A DNA stretch of 35,774 nucleotides from UBA11373 sp046714175 (GTDB lineage: Bacteria > Actinomycetota > Acidimicrobiia > Spongiisociales > UBA11373): positions 1 through 35,774 of the forward strand of contig JBKKBI010000075.1 in the NCBI GenBank assembly GCA_046714175.1. Reading direction: 5' to 3'. Both the position numbers and the translations under genes were made by a program. The number at the start of each line of letters is the position of its first letter. Position 1 is the stretch's first letter. The notes under the pieces are model-generated. The model had not been told where the DNA came from and searched no databases. It was given only the letters and a program-made list of their open reading frames with translations. Shown here one piece after another: positions 21,767 to 30,422 of the stretch.

Positions 21767-24009
21767 GTCCGCGCTTCCGCCTCACCGCGGTTGCTCGCAT
21801 TGGCGCACTCGTGCTTGCCGGGACACTGGCGGTACTCGCCGTCACCGTCGGCCAGGACCCGGGCACGGCGCCCATCGTGCTGCGCGAGGGAGAGGCTGCC
21901 CCCGAGACCTTCATCGCTCCCGCCCGTACCTCGGTGGTCGATGAGGACGCCACCGAGGCCGAGCGCACGGCCGCCGAGTCTCTGGTGGCCGACGTGTACC
22001 GCACCGATACTCTCGTGACCGAGACGGTGCTGGACGCGGTCGCCGACGTGTTCGCCACCGTGGGCTTCGTTGCCGAGCCGCTGCCGCCACCGAGCACGAC
22101 CACAACCACTGCGGCCGGAACCACCTCGACCGATGCGCCCACGAGCACCTCCGGCGCCACCACCACTACCACCGCAGCCGACACGACGACCACCTCGACG
22201 ATCCCTGCCGAGCCGCGGCCGCGCACCGAGCAGATCATGCTGGTACAGGAGGAGTACCCGCTGCTCGACGACCTCACCATCGCGGCGCTGGTCGACCTGG
22301 TCAACGGCGACACGGAGCGGATAGCCGCTGGAGACACCGCGCTCTTCCCGCTGGTGCGCCAGGAGGCGGTCGACATCGCCGAGGAGTACATGCTGCGCGG
22401 CATCAAGTCCCCGGACCTGGGTGGGGTGCGTTCGGAATTGGTGACCCGGCCCCGGCCCCTGGTTCTCCTTCCCGACGAGTTGCGTGGCCCGGCGGAGGCG
22501 GCCGTCGCCGACGTGGTGCAGCTGCAACTCCAGGCCAACCAGTTCCGCGACGATGTCGCCACCCAGCAAGCGCGTCTCGAGGCGCGACAGACGGTGCCGG
22601 ACATCACCGTGGTGTTCGTGGCCGGGCAGAACATCGTTCGTCAGGGCGACCGTTTGGCGGCGGTGCATCTGCAGGCGATCGAAGACCTCGGCCTCCTCGA
22701 GGAGACCGGTGAGGGGTCGCCGTTGCGGGCGATGGCATTGGTGGTGGTTCTGGTGGTGGCGCTGGCCGCGGCGTTCGTGGCCCGCACCGCTGCCGACCTG
22801 TGGCACCGACCGAAGATGGTGGCGCTGTTCGGTTTGCTGCTGGTATTGGCGGCGCTGGCGTCCCGGGTCCCCGAGATCGTGTCCCGCGATCGCATCGAGC
22901 TCGGCTTTGTGCTCCCGGCGGCTCTCTTCGGTTATCTGGCCGCCAGCCTGTTCGACTCCCGGGTGGCGGTGCTGATGGCGCTGCCGGTGTCGGCGTTCGT
23001 CGCCCTGGCTACCGGCGATCTCGCCCTGGTGGTGTTCTCGGCGGCGGCGACCCTGACACCGATCCCGTTGGTGTCATCGGTCTCCTCGCGGGCCCAACTC
23101 AACCTCGCCGTCGTGTCCTCCGCGTTGGTTCACATACCCCTGGCCGGAGCCATCGCCTGGTTCTTCTACGGCGCCGATGCCGTGGTGCTGAGCGCCGTCT
23201 GGGGATTCGTTGGTGGCATCGCCAGCGGAGTGGCCGCGCTCGGGGTGCTGCCGGTACTCGCCTCGGCGTTCGGCATCACCACCACCCAGAACCTGCTCGA
23301 TCTCACCGACCGCAACCACCCCGCCCTGCGTCGCATCGAAGAGACCGCGCCCGGCACGTTCAACCACTCGATCCTGGTGGGGCATCTCGCCGATCGGGCG
23401 TCTCGCGCGGTGGGGGCCAACCCGCTGCTGGCCCGAGCGATGGCGTACTACCACGACCTGGGAAAGACCGTCGATCCCAAGTACTTCGTCGAGAACCAGT
23501 TCGGGGTGACCAATCCCCACGATCGGCTTCCCGCGACGGAGTCGGCGGTGATCATTCGCAGCCACGTCACGGAGGGGTTGCGTCTGGCGCGTAACTATCG
23601 CATTCCGGCAGAGGTCGCCGAGGGGATCCTCACCCATCACGGAACCAGCCTGATGCGGTACTTCTTCCACAAGGCGGAGGCGGCCGAAGGCTTCGACGCC
23701 GCCGACTACCGCCACCGCGGCGGCAAGCCGCGCACCAAGGAGATGGTGATTCTCATGCTCGCCGACGCCACGGAGGCGGCGACGCGGGCACTGGTGCAGA
23801 ACGAAGATCCCACCAGCGAGAGTATTCGCGAGCTGGTCGAGAGCATCATCGCCGAGAAGATGGAGGACGGGCAGCTGGAGGAGTCCGATGTCACCTTTGG
23901 CGAGCTCACCCGGATCAAGGAGGCGTTCGTCGATGCGATGATCGGCTACTACCACACCCGCATTCCGTACCCGGGATTCCCTACGACCAAGGACGACGAC
24001 CCGTCGTGA
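21763..24009 (+). CDS. pgpH: 7TM-HD cyclic-di-AMP phosphodiesterase (PgpH-like)
   Basis: A 748-residue protein with an N-terminal TM helix, an extracellular 7TMR-HDED region (about 30-315), a seven-helix membrane domain (about 322-505) and a cytoplasmic HD domain (about 520-690). The HD residues are H564-D565 in YYHDLGK, with NHSILVGHLADRA before and ILTHHGTS and MLADATEA after, so the metal site is complete. In this family the HD domain hydrolyses c-di-AMP to pApA. The extracellular region has a Thr-rich linker (about 108-149) unlikely to be folded. It overlaps phoH (ATGA) and ybeY (GTGA). Many actinobacteria lack PgpH, so its presence is notable. No c-di-AMP cyclase is in the window. Confidence 0.92.
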   Translation: MSPRFRLTAVARIGALVLAGTLAVLAVTVGQDPGTAPIVLREGEAAPETFIAPARTSVVDEDATEAERTAAESLVADVYRTDTLVTETVLDAVADVFATVGFVAEPLPPPSTTTTTAAGTTSTDAPTSTSGATTTTTAADTTTTSTIPAEPRPRTEQIMLVQEEYPLLDDLTIAALVDLVNGDTERIAAGDTALFPLVRQEAVDIAEEYMLRGIKSPDLGGVRSELVTRPRPLVLLPDELRGPAEAAVADVVQLQLQANQFRDDVATQQARLEARQTVPDITVVFVAGQNIVRQGDRLAAVHLQAIEDLGLLEETGEGSPLRAMALVVVLVVALAAAFVARTAADLWHRPKMVALFGLLLVLAALASRVPEIVSRDRIELGFVLPAALFGYLAASLFDSRVAVLMALPVSAFVALATGDLALVVFSAAATLTPIPLVSSVSSRAQLNLAVVSSALVHIPLAGAIAWFFYGADAVVLSAVWGFVGGIASGVAALGVLPVLASAFGITTTQNLLDLTDRNHPALRRIEETAPGTFNHSILVGHLADRASRAVGANPLLARAMAYYHDLGKTVDPKYFVENQFGVTNPHDRLPATESAVIIRSHVTEGLRLARNYRIPAEVAEGILTHHGTSLMRYFFHKAEAAEGFDAADYRHRGGKPRTKEMVILMLADATEAATRALVQNEDPTSESIRELVESIIAEKMEDGQLEESDVTFGELTRIKEAFVDAMIGYYHTRIPYPGFPTTKDDDPS

Positions 24010-24470
24010 ACGTGTTCCTCAGCGACGAGCAGGGTCATCCCGCTCAGACCGAGTCTCTGGTCTCGTTTGCCACCCGGGTTTTGGCCGAGGAGGGCTATCC
24101 CGGCGAGACCGAGATGGCGGTTTATCTGGTCGATGCCATCGAGATGGCTGGTTACAACAAGCGGTTCATGGATCGCAACGGACCCACCGACGTCCTGGCG
24201 TTTCCCACCGAGGCCCTGGTTCCCGGTTCGGCGCCGCGGGCGCTTCCCGGTGAACCGCCTCTCAACATCGGCGACGTGTTCCTGTGTCCGGTGGAGGTGG
24301 CGCGTCGCGCTGGCGAGCAGAACATCGCTTACGACCATTATCTCCATCTCCTCCTGGTCCATGGAATGCTGCACCTCCTCGGCTACGAACACGAGGACGA
24401 TGCCGCCGCCGAAGCGATGGAACGACGCGAGGACGAGTTGCTGGATGCCATCGGAAGGCCCTGGAAGTGA
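24006..24470 (+). CDS. ybeY: rRNA maturation endoribonuclease YbeY
   Basis: A metal-dependent RNase of 16S rRNA 3'-end processing and ribosome quality control. The zinc motif H119-x3-H123-x5-H129 (HGMLHLLGYEH) is intact. The conserved N-terminal MNVFLSDEQG and DVLAFPTE are present. It starts at a GTG overlapping the pgpH TGA and ends in a GTGA overlap with the next gene. 154 residues, the family norm. Confidence 0.96.
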   Translation: MNVFLSDEQGHPAQTESLVSFATRVLAEEGYPGETEMAVYLVDAIEMAGYNKRFMDRNGPTDVLAFPTEALVPGSAPRALPGEPPLNIGDVFLCPVEVARRAGEQNIAYDHYLHLLLVHGMLHLLGYEHEDDAAAEAMERREDELLDAIGRPWK

Positions 24471-25633
24471 TTTCGATCGCGCTCGGCATCAGCCTGGTGC
24501 TCGCGGTGCTGGGAGCGGCCCTCCGGTTCGGCGGCGCCTCGCTGCTGCGCACCCATCGCGCCGATGCCCTCCGTGATGCCGCCGCCGGCACCCCCGGCGC
24601 GGTTCGTGTCGCCGGGCTGCTCGAGGATCCTCACCCGATCCAGCCTGCGATCGGAATGGTGCACTCGGCGCTGCTGGTCACTGCGGCCATACCCGCGGTC
24701 TGGGCGGTGTCGGCGATGGTCTCGGGTTGGCCGCTCCTCGGATTGCTCATTGCATTGGGCGGCCTGCTGGTGTTTGGCGGGGATGCCGTGCCCCGAGCCC
24801 TGGGTCGGGCCATGCCCCGCCGGCCCGCGTACCGCCTCTCTCGTCTCCTCGAGATCGCCATCGGTCTCGGCAGCCGCACCGTGGACGTCATTTCCGATGA
24901 CGAGCCGGAAGTGGCATCCGCGGCGGGTAGTCATCAGGACAAGACCGACGAGATCGATCTCATCTCGTCGGTGCTGGAGTTCACCGACGCCATAGTGCGC
25001 GAGGTCATGGTGCCCCGGACAGACATGGTGACCGTGGTTGCGACGGCAGACACCGATCGTGCCCTCGATCTCGTGGTCACCTCGGGGCGGTCACGCATAC
25101 CGGTCACCGGCGAGAACCTCGACGATGTCCTCGGGATCCTCTACGCCCGCGATCTGCTGCGCTTCCAGGACAGCGGGGCCAGCCCGGTGCCGGTGCGCGC
25201 GCTGATGCGGCCAGCGCAGTTCGTCCCTGAGACCAAGCGGGTTTCCTACCTGTTGCGGGAACTGCAACGCGAGAAGATCCACCTTGCCATCGTCGTCGAC
25301 GAATTTGGCGGCACCGCCGGACTGGTCACGATCGAGGATCTGCTCGAGGAGATCGTCGGTGAGATTTCGGACGAACACGACACCGAAGAACCAATGATCG
25401 AGGAGCTGGACCGGGGGTACATGGTCGACGGGCGACTGGCGGTGGGCGATCTCGCCGAGCTGGTGGGGATGTCGCTACCCGACGACGACTGGGACACCGT
25501 CGGTGGCCTGATCTTTGGGCTGGCGGGCCGGGTCCCCAAGGAGGGGGAGAGCTTCGACGTCGAAGGATTGCGGCTGACCGCGGAGCGGGTGCAGGGGAGA
25601 CGAGTGTCGCGGGTGCGGGTCCACGTCGGGTGA
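24467..25633 (+). CDS. CNNM/CorC-type CBS-domain membrane protein
   Basis: A hemolysin-C-like protein related to Mg2+/Co2+ transport modulators. The N-terminal DUF21 region has about three to four hydrophobic segments (GISLVLAVLGAALRF, SALLVTAAIPAVWAV, LLGLLIALGGLLVFGG) with FGGDAVPRALG where the family has a conserved F-G-E-x2-P stretch. Two CBS domains occupy about 165-290 (EVMVPRTDM, IVVDEFGGTAGLVTIEDL) and a CorC_HlyC domain the C-terminus (DDDWDTVGGLIFGL). The GTG at 24467 overlaps ybeY (GTGA), and the stop overlaps era (GTGA). Ion and physiological role are inferred. 388 residues. Confidence 0.92.
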   Translation: MISIALGISLVLAVLGAALRFGGASLLRTHRADALRDAAAGTPGAVRVAGLLEDPHPIQPAIGMVHSALLVTAAIPAVWAVSAMVSGWPLLGLLIALGGLLVFGGDAVPRALGRAMPRRPAYRLSRLLEIAIGLGSRTVDVISDDEPEVASAAGSHQDKTDEIDLISSVLEFTDAIVREVMVPRTDMVTVVATADTDRALDLVVTSGRSRIPVTGENLDDVLGILYARDLLRFQDSGASPVPVRALMRPAQFVPETKRVSYLLRELQREKIHLAIVVDEFGGTAGLVTIEDLLEEIVGEISDEHDTEEPMIEELDRGYMVDGRLAVGDLAELVGMSLPDDDWDTVGGLIFGLAGRVPKEGESFDVEGLRLTAERVQGRRVSRVRVHVG

Positions 25634-26502
25634 GATCTGGATTCGTCCCGGTGGTCGGGCGCCCCAATGTGGGCAAGTCGACCCTGGTCAACGCCCTGGT
25701 GGGCTCCAAGGTTGCGATCACCTCGATGCGCCCCCAGACCACCCGCAACGCCATCCGCGGCATCGTTGATCGCCCCGACCTGCAGATCGTGCTCGTGGAT
25801 ACGCCGGGGATCCACCGCCCGCGCACCGCGCTCGGGGACCGGCTCAATGCATTGGCGGCTGGTGCGATGGACGGGGCCGACGCAGTCATCTTCGTCATCG
25901 AGGCCACGGGCAAAATCGGTCCCGGGGATCGGCTCATTGCGGGCCGACTCCTTGCGGCCGGCCGGCCGACGGTGTGCGTGATCAACAAGACCGATGCCGC
26001 CCGGCCCGGGGAGGTGGTGGAGCGCCTGTCCGATGCCGCCGACTGGAAGTTTGCCGCGTATGTCCCGATCAGCGCCGCGGCCGGGAGCAACCTGGACCCG
26101 GTCGTCGCCGAGGTGGCGGCGCTGCTTCCCGAAGGACCGCGCTACTTTCCGGCGGGGATCACCACCGACCAAGCGGATGAGTTCGTGATCGGAGAAACGA
26201 TCCGGGAGAAGTTCCTCGACCGGCTGCGTGACGAGCTGCCGCACTCGCTGGCCGTGCTGGTTGACGAAGTGTTGGAGCAGGACAACGGGGTGCTCCGGAT
26301 CACCGCCCGCATCCTGGTGGAACGGGACAGTCAGAAGGGGATCGTCATCGGCGCCGGTGGCGCCGGTCTGGCCGCCGCCGGCACCGCCGCCCGCTCGGAG
26401 TTGGAACGCCGCTTCGGCACCAGGGTGCACCTGGACCTGCGCGTCGTGGTGGAAAGAGGCTGGCAAAAGCACCCGGGGATCGTGTCGCGACTGGGGATGT
26501 AG
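25630..26502 (+). CDS. era: GTPase Era with atypical KH loop
   Basis: Era binds 16S rRNA and is needed for 30S assembly. The GTPase motifs are G1 GRPNVGKS (10-17), DTPG (57-60) and NKTD (119-122). The C-terminal KH domain is clear, but the GxxG loop reads GAGG (241-244) rather than GKGG, and the next residues AGLAAAG lack the basic residues seen in other Era proteins, so RNA affinity may be reduced. The GTG at 25630 overlaps the previous gene as GTGA. 290 residues. It ends a run of four 4-nt overlaps starting at phoH. Confidence 0.95.
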   Translation: MRSGFVPVVGRPNVGKSTLVNALVGSKVAITSMRPQTTRNAIRGIVDRPDLQIVLVDTPGIHRPRTALGDRLNALAAGAMDGADAVIFVIEATGKIGPGDRLIAGRLLAAGRPTVCVINKTDAARPGEVVERLSDAADWKFAAYVPISAAAGSNLDPVVAEVAALLPEGPRYFPAGITTDQADEFVIGETIREKFLDRLRDELPHSLAVLVDEVLEQDNGVLRITARILVERDSQKGIVIGAGGAGLAAAGTAARSELERRFGTRVHLDLRVVVERGWQKHPGIVSRLGM

Positions 26503-26544
26503 GCCGGTTGCCGGATCATCATTGCTCCGGTCTCCGGTCTCCGG
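26503..26544. repeat. Convergent gap with heptad repeats (TCTCCGG)n
   Basis: The whole 42-nt gap between era and the VOC gene is repeat-like: GCCGGTTGCCGG at the left, then GCTCCGG, TCTCCGG, TCTCCGG (26524-26544), ending at the VOC stop. GGTTGCC is the complement of the GGCAACC unit at 32582-32616. It could also serve as a bidirectional terminator. Confidence 0.6.
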
Positions 26545-26991
26545 TCACACATCGTCCGGATCCTCCATCTCCACCGGCTCCATGTCCTCCTCCACCTCCA
26601 CCGCGTCTCCTCCATGCGTCGCGATCCGCCACACGTTGCCGCAGGGGTCGGTGACCACGGCATAGCGCTCGCCGGTGGTGCGGTCGGTGGTCGGTTCGGT
26701 GGCGATGTCGGCGCCCGCTTCGAGGGCGGCGGCAAAGGTGTCTTCGCAATCTTCGCTGTATAGGTGGAACACGGCGGGCATCGGGCCGTAGTCGTCGGTG
26801 GCTTCCGAGACGATCAGCATGCTGTCTCCGATGCACACCTCGGCGTTGAGCAGCGTTCCGTCGGGGCGGTCCTTGCGGTGGAGGATCTCAGCGTCGAAGG
26901 CGTCAAGGAGGAACTCCACCAGCTCGTCCGCGCCCTCGACCATGAGGTGAGGGGTGATGGTGCCGAACTCGGGACGCTGCCAGTCGCTCAT
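26545..26991 (-). CDS. VOC/glyoxalase-fold protein
   Basis: A 148-residue protein of the vicinal-oxygen-chelate (PhnB-like) superfamily: ITPHLMVEGADELVEFLLDAF, DGTLLNAEVCIGDSML, FHLYSEDCEDTF, RYAVVTDPCGNVWRIATH. The C-terminus is acidic (EVEEDMEPVEMEDPDDV). Members include glyoxalase-like enzymes and antibiotic-binding proteins; the function cannot be told. The ATG at 26989-26991 overlaps the upstream phhB stop by 4 nt (ATGA), so they are an operon. An ATG four codons upstream is an alternative start. Confidence 0.88.
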   Translation of the reverse strand: MSDWQRPEFGTITPHLMVEGADELVEFLLDAFDAEILHRKDRPDGTLLNAEVCIGDSMLIVSEATDDYGPMPAVFHLYSEDCEDTFAAALEAGADIATEPTTDRTTGERYAVVTDPCGNVWRIATHGGDAVEVEEDMEPVEMEDPDDV

Positions 26992-27275
26992 GACAGGTTC
27001 CATCCGTCGATGGCTTCGATCAGGCTCTGGTCGAGATCGGAGAGGCGCTGCACGGAGTGGGTGGTCAGGGTGAGAGTGACCTTGTTCCAGCGGATGTCGA
27101 TGTCGGGGTGGTGGTCGGCCTTTTCGGCGGTGAGCGCCACGCGATTCACAAAACCCATCGCCGCCGCGAAGTCGGCGAATTCGAAGGTCCGGATGGCTGT
27201 CTCTGCTTCGAAGCGCCACCGGGCATGGGCCGCGCCGAGGGCGGTGCGCTCGTCTGCGGTCAGGGGCCGGGCCAT
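26988..27275 (-). CDS. phhB: Pterin-4a-carbinolamine dehydratase
   Basis: A small 95-residue enzyme that dehydrates 4a-hydroxytetrahydrobiopterin. The signature EKADHHPDIDIRWNKVTLTL followed by TTH matches the active-site HH and the downstream TTH of the family. No aromatic amino acid hydroxylase is in the window, so the in vivo substrate is unclear. The -10-like TAGACT lies 7 nt before the ATG, suggesting leaderless transcription. The stop overlaps the VOC gene by 4 nt. Confidence 0.93.
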   Translation of the reverse strand: MARPLTADERTALGAAHARWRFEAETAIRTFEFADFAAAMGFVNRVALTAEKADHHPDIDIRWNKVTLTLTTHSVQRLSDLDQSLIEAIDGWNLS

Positions 27276-27282
27276 GTTCTGG

Positions 27283-27288
27283 AGTCTA
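27283..27288 (-). promoter_or_regulatory. Putative -10 (TAGACT) for leaderless phhB
   Basis: On the minus strand TAGACT ends 7 nt before the ATG. No convincing -35 was found. Confidence 0.45.
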
Positions 27289-27321
27289 TGAGAAGACGGC
27301 GCCTGGAGAGGAGCCAGCGGC

Positions 27322-29619
27322 CTACTTGACGGCGGACCTCCGGCCCTTGAGCACGATGGTGACGATGGCGCCCGCGAACAGCGCCAGGCCGAGCAGCACG
27401 ACAACCCCCGAGTTGTCGCCGTCCCCACTCGCTGGTGCTTCGGTGACGGCCGGACTCGGAACCGTCGTCGGGGGCAGGGTGGTCGTGGTCACCGGGATCT
27501 GGGCAACGATCTCAGTCGGCCCCACCACCTGATAGGCGGTGTCGCCTGAAACGACTGTGATTGCTGCGTCCACGGCAAAGGCCGCGGCCAGTCCCGGGTT
27601 GGAGGCGGCGAGAGCGAAGTAGTCGGCCGAGCCGTAGGCGACGGGGATGAGTTCCATATTGGGGTCGAATCTAGTGTCGATCCAGCGGCCCGCGGTCAAA
27701 ACGAAGGTGTGCCCACCCCCGATCCGCACCCGGTCGCCGTGGGCATCGGCGGGGGAGGCCCCGGACTCCGCCGTGGCCAGGGCGCCAGCGGCGTCGGCGG
27801 CATCCACCGCGGCCTCGCCGGAAGGCGGAGTGGTGGTGGCGGCCGCGGATCGGTAGGCGGCGGATGAGATGTCCTGCAACGCCTCCTCCCCGAATGGCGA
27901 GTCCTCGGTGACCAGGTAAGACGTGTACGGGGTGACGATGCCCCAGCGGATGGAGAGGCGCACGATCTGGTCGATGGTCTCCTCGCTCGGTCCCTCGAGG
28001 CGCATCGTGGTGAGCAGGTGGCCGATCTTGCGAGTGGCCCACAGCCGGGGGACGGCTGAGTCCCCCCCGGAGGCGGTGAAGTGGAGATCGTCGAACACCA
28101 GCGTCACCGTCTCATCGCCGATCCGGCCCCGCAGGGTGATCGCGGCGGTACCAGGGCCCTGGTAGCGGCCGGCAACGACGAGCTGGCCGCCGCGGAACAC
28201 ATCGGGGAGGGGGGTGGGATACAGGTCCGAGACCGTGACTCCCTCTACGTTCACACTCACCCCGGTGAGCACGGGCGAGGAGACTTTGGCGTACAGCGTC
28301 TCCACGGCGGCATCGATCGCCTCATCCGGGGTGACATAGGTGGTGGTGCCGTGGTGGTCGCGGGCGATGGCATCGAGGAGGAAGGTGTCGACGTCGAAGC
28401 CGACACCGAATGCAAAGATCGAGACCCTCTCCCCGGCGCGGTCCGCCAGGTTGAGCAGTATCTCGGGGGTAGCGATGACACCTTCTGTGGCAAGCCCATC
28501 GGTGAGGAACAGGACGTAGGTCGGGCGATCTGGATCGGCGCGATCGACCGCCTGATCGAGAGCGAGATCGATGTTGGTGGACCCACCTGCAGCCAGGCCC
28601 GCCACCCAGGTGGCAGCAGCGTCGGCATCATCGGAGGGGCGGAGGCCACTCCCGAACGAATTAGCCCCGGTGGAGAACGCGATGACGTCGAACCGATCAT
28701 CGGAGTTGAGGTGGCGAAGGATGTAGGTCGCCGCGTCCTGAGCCTGTTCCAGCTTCTCGCCCTCCATGCTTCCCGACACGTCGAGCACCACTACGACGTC
28801 CTTCGGCACCACGGCCTCGGGGGCGGAGAGACCAGGTGAGGCAAGCAGGAGAAAGTAACCCTCCCCGTCGTCGGCGTAGGTGAGCAGGTCCAGGCCAATG
28901 GCCGAGGTATCCGCGGAGTAGTACAGGACGAAGTCGGACTCGGATGCCACGGTGCCCTCGAATCCGACCTCGACCCGGCGGTCGCTGAGGCGATTGACGC
29001 CGATGTCGTGGGTGGGGGAGTACACGGTCTTGATGGAGGTGGAGGAGCGGATGTCGATGTGGGCCTCGACCGACTCGATCGGGGCGTTGTGCTCCCGGCC
29101 CAACGGATGGCGGTAGCGAGTGAGGCCGGTGTCGGCGGCGAGCACCTGCCGGTAGGTGATCTCGACGATTTTGGAGTCGTGAGGCGCGATGGGAAACACC
29201 CGGAGCCGCAGTAGCCCATCGCCGGCGTACTCCAGCAGGGCCGGATCCAGAGTGCGGCGCACGATCTCCTCGTAGGTGCGACGCGCCACGTCGCCGTCGA
29301 GCAGCTCGCCCTCGACTGGCTCGCCGTCGATCCACAGCGTCAGGCCGGTCACGGCGGCGTCGGCGGGTATCGGGTGCAGAAACTCGCCTTCGCCGGGAAA
29401 GTCGGAGTCGTTGCGGAGCACCTGACGCACCCGGGTGGTGGCGACGCCATCCTCGATGGTGACATCGAGACGGTATTCGGCGACGACGATCTCGGCGCCG
29501 CCCTCGCAGTCCCACCAGGGACAGGGCGGCATCGGGGGATCGATGACCACTTGCGCCGCCGCGCTGGCAGGCAGACCGAGGGCAAGGGCCAGGGCGGCCG
29601 TGAGAAGGCGGATCGCCAT
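27322..29619 (-). CDS. Secreted VIT/VWA domain protein with C-terminal anchor
   Basis: A 765-residue surface protein: signal peptide (1-23, ending SAAAQ), a VIT domain (about 40-165, with DVARRTYEEIVRRTLDP), a VWA domain with MIDAS D280-V-S282-G-S284, further beta-rich regions, a Thr/Pro-rich stalk (VTTTTLPPTTVPSP), one TM helix near the end and a basic tail (KGRRSAVK). The layout resembles inter-alpha-trypsin-inhibitor heavy chain-type proteins: an adhesion or scaffold domain displayed outside the membrane. The ligand is unknown. AGGAAG lies 7 nt before the ATG at 29619, a good Shine-Dalgarno; upstream in-frame ATGs are less likely. It is divergent from recO. Confidence 0.9.
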   Translation of the reverse strand: MAIRLLTAALALALGLPASAAAQVVIDPPMPPCPWWDCEGGAEIVVAEYRLDVTIEDGVATTRVRQVLRNDSDFPGEGEFLHPIPADAAVTGLTLWIDGEPVEGELLDGDVARRTYEEIVRRTLDPALLEYAGDGLLRLRVFPIAPHDSKIVEITYRQVLAADTGLTRYRHPLGREHNAPIESVEAHIDIRSSTSIKTVYSPTHDIGVNRLSDRRVEVGFEGTVASESDFVLYYSADTSAIGLDLLTYADDGEGYFLLLASPGLSAPEAVVPKDVVVVLDVSGSMEGEKLEQAQDAATYILRHLNSDDRFDVIAFSTGANSFGSGLRPSDDADAAATWVAGLAAGGSTNIDLALDQAVDRADPDRPTYVLFLTDGLATEGVIATPEILLNLADRAGERVSIFAFGVGFDVDTFLLDAIARDHHGTTTYVTPDEAIDAAVETLYAKVSSPVLTGVSVNVEGVTVSDLYPTPLPDVFRGGQLVVAGRYQGPGTAAITLRGRIGDETVTLVFDDLHFTASGGDSAVPRLWATRKIGHLLTTMRLEGPSEETIDQIVRLSIRWGIVTPYTSYLVTEDSPFGEEALQDISSAAYRSAAATTTPPSGEAAVDAADAAGALATAESGASPADAHGDRVRIGGGHTFVLTAGRWIDTRFDPNMELIPVAYGSADYFALAASNPGLAAAFAVDAAITVVSGDTAYQVVGPTEIVAQIPVTTTTLPPTTVPSPAVTEAPASGDGDNSGVVVLLGLALFAGAIVTIVLKGRRSAVK

Positions 29620-29691
29620 GTGGTCACTTCCTGGATCGGGTACGCCTCTCATGGGACGCGCCGGGTTCCCGATCCGGTTCCCGGCGACCGG

Positions 29692-29697
29692 TACTCT
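29692..29697 (+). promoter_or_regulatory. Putative -10 (TACTCT) for leaderless recO
   Basis: TACTCT ends 8 nt before the recO GTG. No Shine-Dalgarno sequence fits between them. Confidence 0.45.
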
Positions 29698-29705
29698 CAC
29701 CGATC

Positions 29706-30422
29706 GTGGCTCTGCGCAGCGACCAGGGAATCGTCCTCCGCGGTTTCCCGTTTGGGGAGGCCGACCGTGTCGTGGTGTTGCTCAGCCCCAACCACGGGAA
29801 GGTGCGGGCGGTGGCCAAAGGGGTTCGCAAGACCAAGAGCCGGTTCGGTGGGCGACTGGAGCCGTTCACCCATGTCGATCTCGTCCTCTATGAGGGGCGC
29901 AACCTGGACACGATCACCCAGGTGTCGGTGATCGAGGCGTTTCCCGCCCTGCGGGCCGATCTCGACCGGGTTTTGGCTGCCGGCACCATGGTCGAGGTCG
30001 CCGATGCCGTCACCCAGGAAGGGGAGGGGTCGCGACGCGCCTTTCTTCTGCTCCAGCGCGGCCTGCGCGCCCTGGAGGCCGGTCCCCGGCACACGGACCT
30101 GCTGGCGTCGTATCTTCTCAAGGCTGCGGCAGTGGTCGGGGTGGCCCCGGCCTTGGACCACTGCGCCGGATGCGGCCGTACCGATGATCTGACCCGGTTC
30201 TCGTTCGCCGGTGGCGGCGTCTTGTGCGAGAGCGATCGCATTCCGGGGGCGATCGTGCTCCGCCCCGGACTCACCGGGTACCTGTCGCGTCTCGCCGCCG
30301 CCGACCTGGCGACCCTTCCTGCGGCCGATCCGGGTTTCTCCGGCGAGGCGATGGGGGTGACGCGGCGGTTCATCGAGTACCACCTGGAGCGGCGGTTGGC
30401 ATCGCTGACGCTCGATGGCTGA
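29706..30422 (+). CDS. recO: DNA repair protein RecO
   Basis: RecO loads RecA with RecR at gaps (RecFOR pathway) and anneals single-stranded DNA. The N-terminal OB fold (GIVLRGFPFGEADRVVVLLS, HGKVRAVAKGVRK) and a zinc-ribbon-like CAGCG...GGGVLC segment are visible; only three of the usual four Cys ligands are there (the fourth position reads LCESD). 238 residues is normal. It starts at GTG 29706 and overlaps uppS by 8 nt. Confidence 0.96.
   Translation: MALRSDQGIVLRGFPFGEADRVVVLLSPNHGKVRAVAKGVRKTKSRFGGRLEPFTHVDLVLYEGRNLDTITQVSVIEAFPALRADLDRVLAAGTMVEVADAVTQEGEGSRRAFLLLQRGLRALEAGPRHTDLLASYLLKAAAVVGVAPALDHCAGCGRTDDLTRFSFAGGGVLCESDRIPGAIVLRPGLTGYLSRLAAADLATLPAADPGFSGEAMGVTRRFIEYHLERRLASLTLDG

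Noticed and set aside
22084..22210. Microsatellite-like ACC/ACG run in pgpH
   Set aside because: It encodes a Thr/Ser/Ala linker in an extracellular region with mixed codons, so it is a normal low-complexity linker rather than a repeat array.
29910..29930. Other BldD-box-like TCACCCAG sequences, for example in recO and at 21590 in phoH
   Set aside because: They lie inside coding sequence and lose the GnGT half, so they are codon-driven matches.
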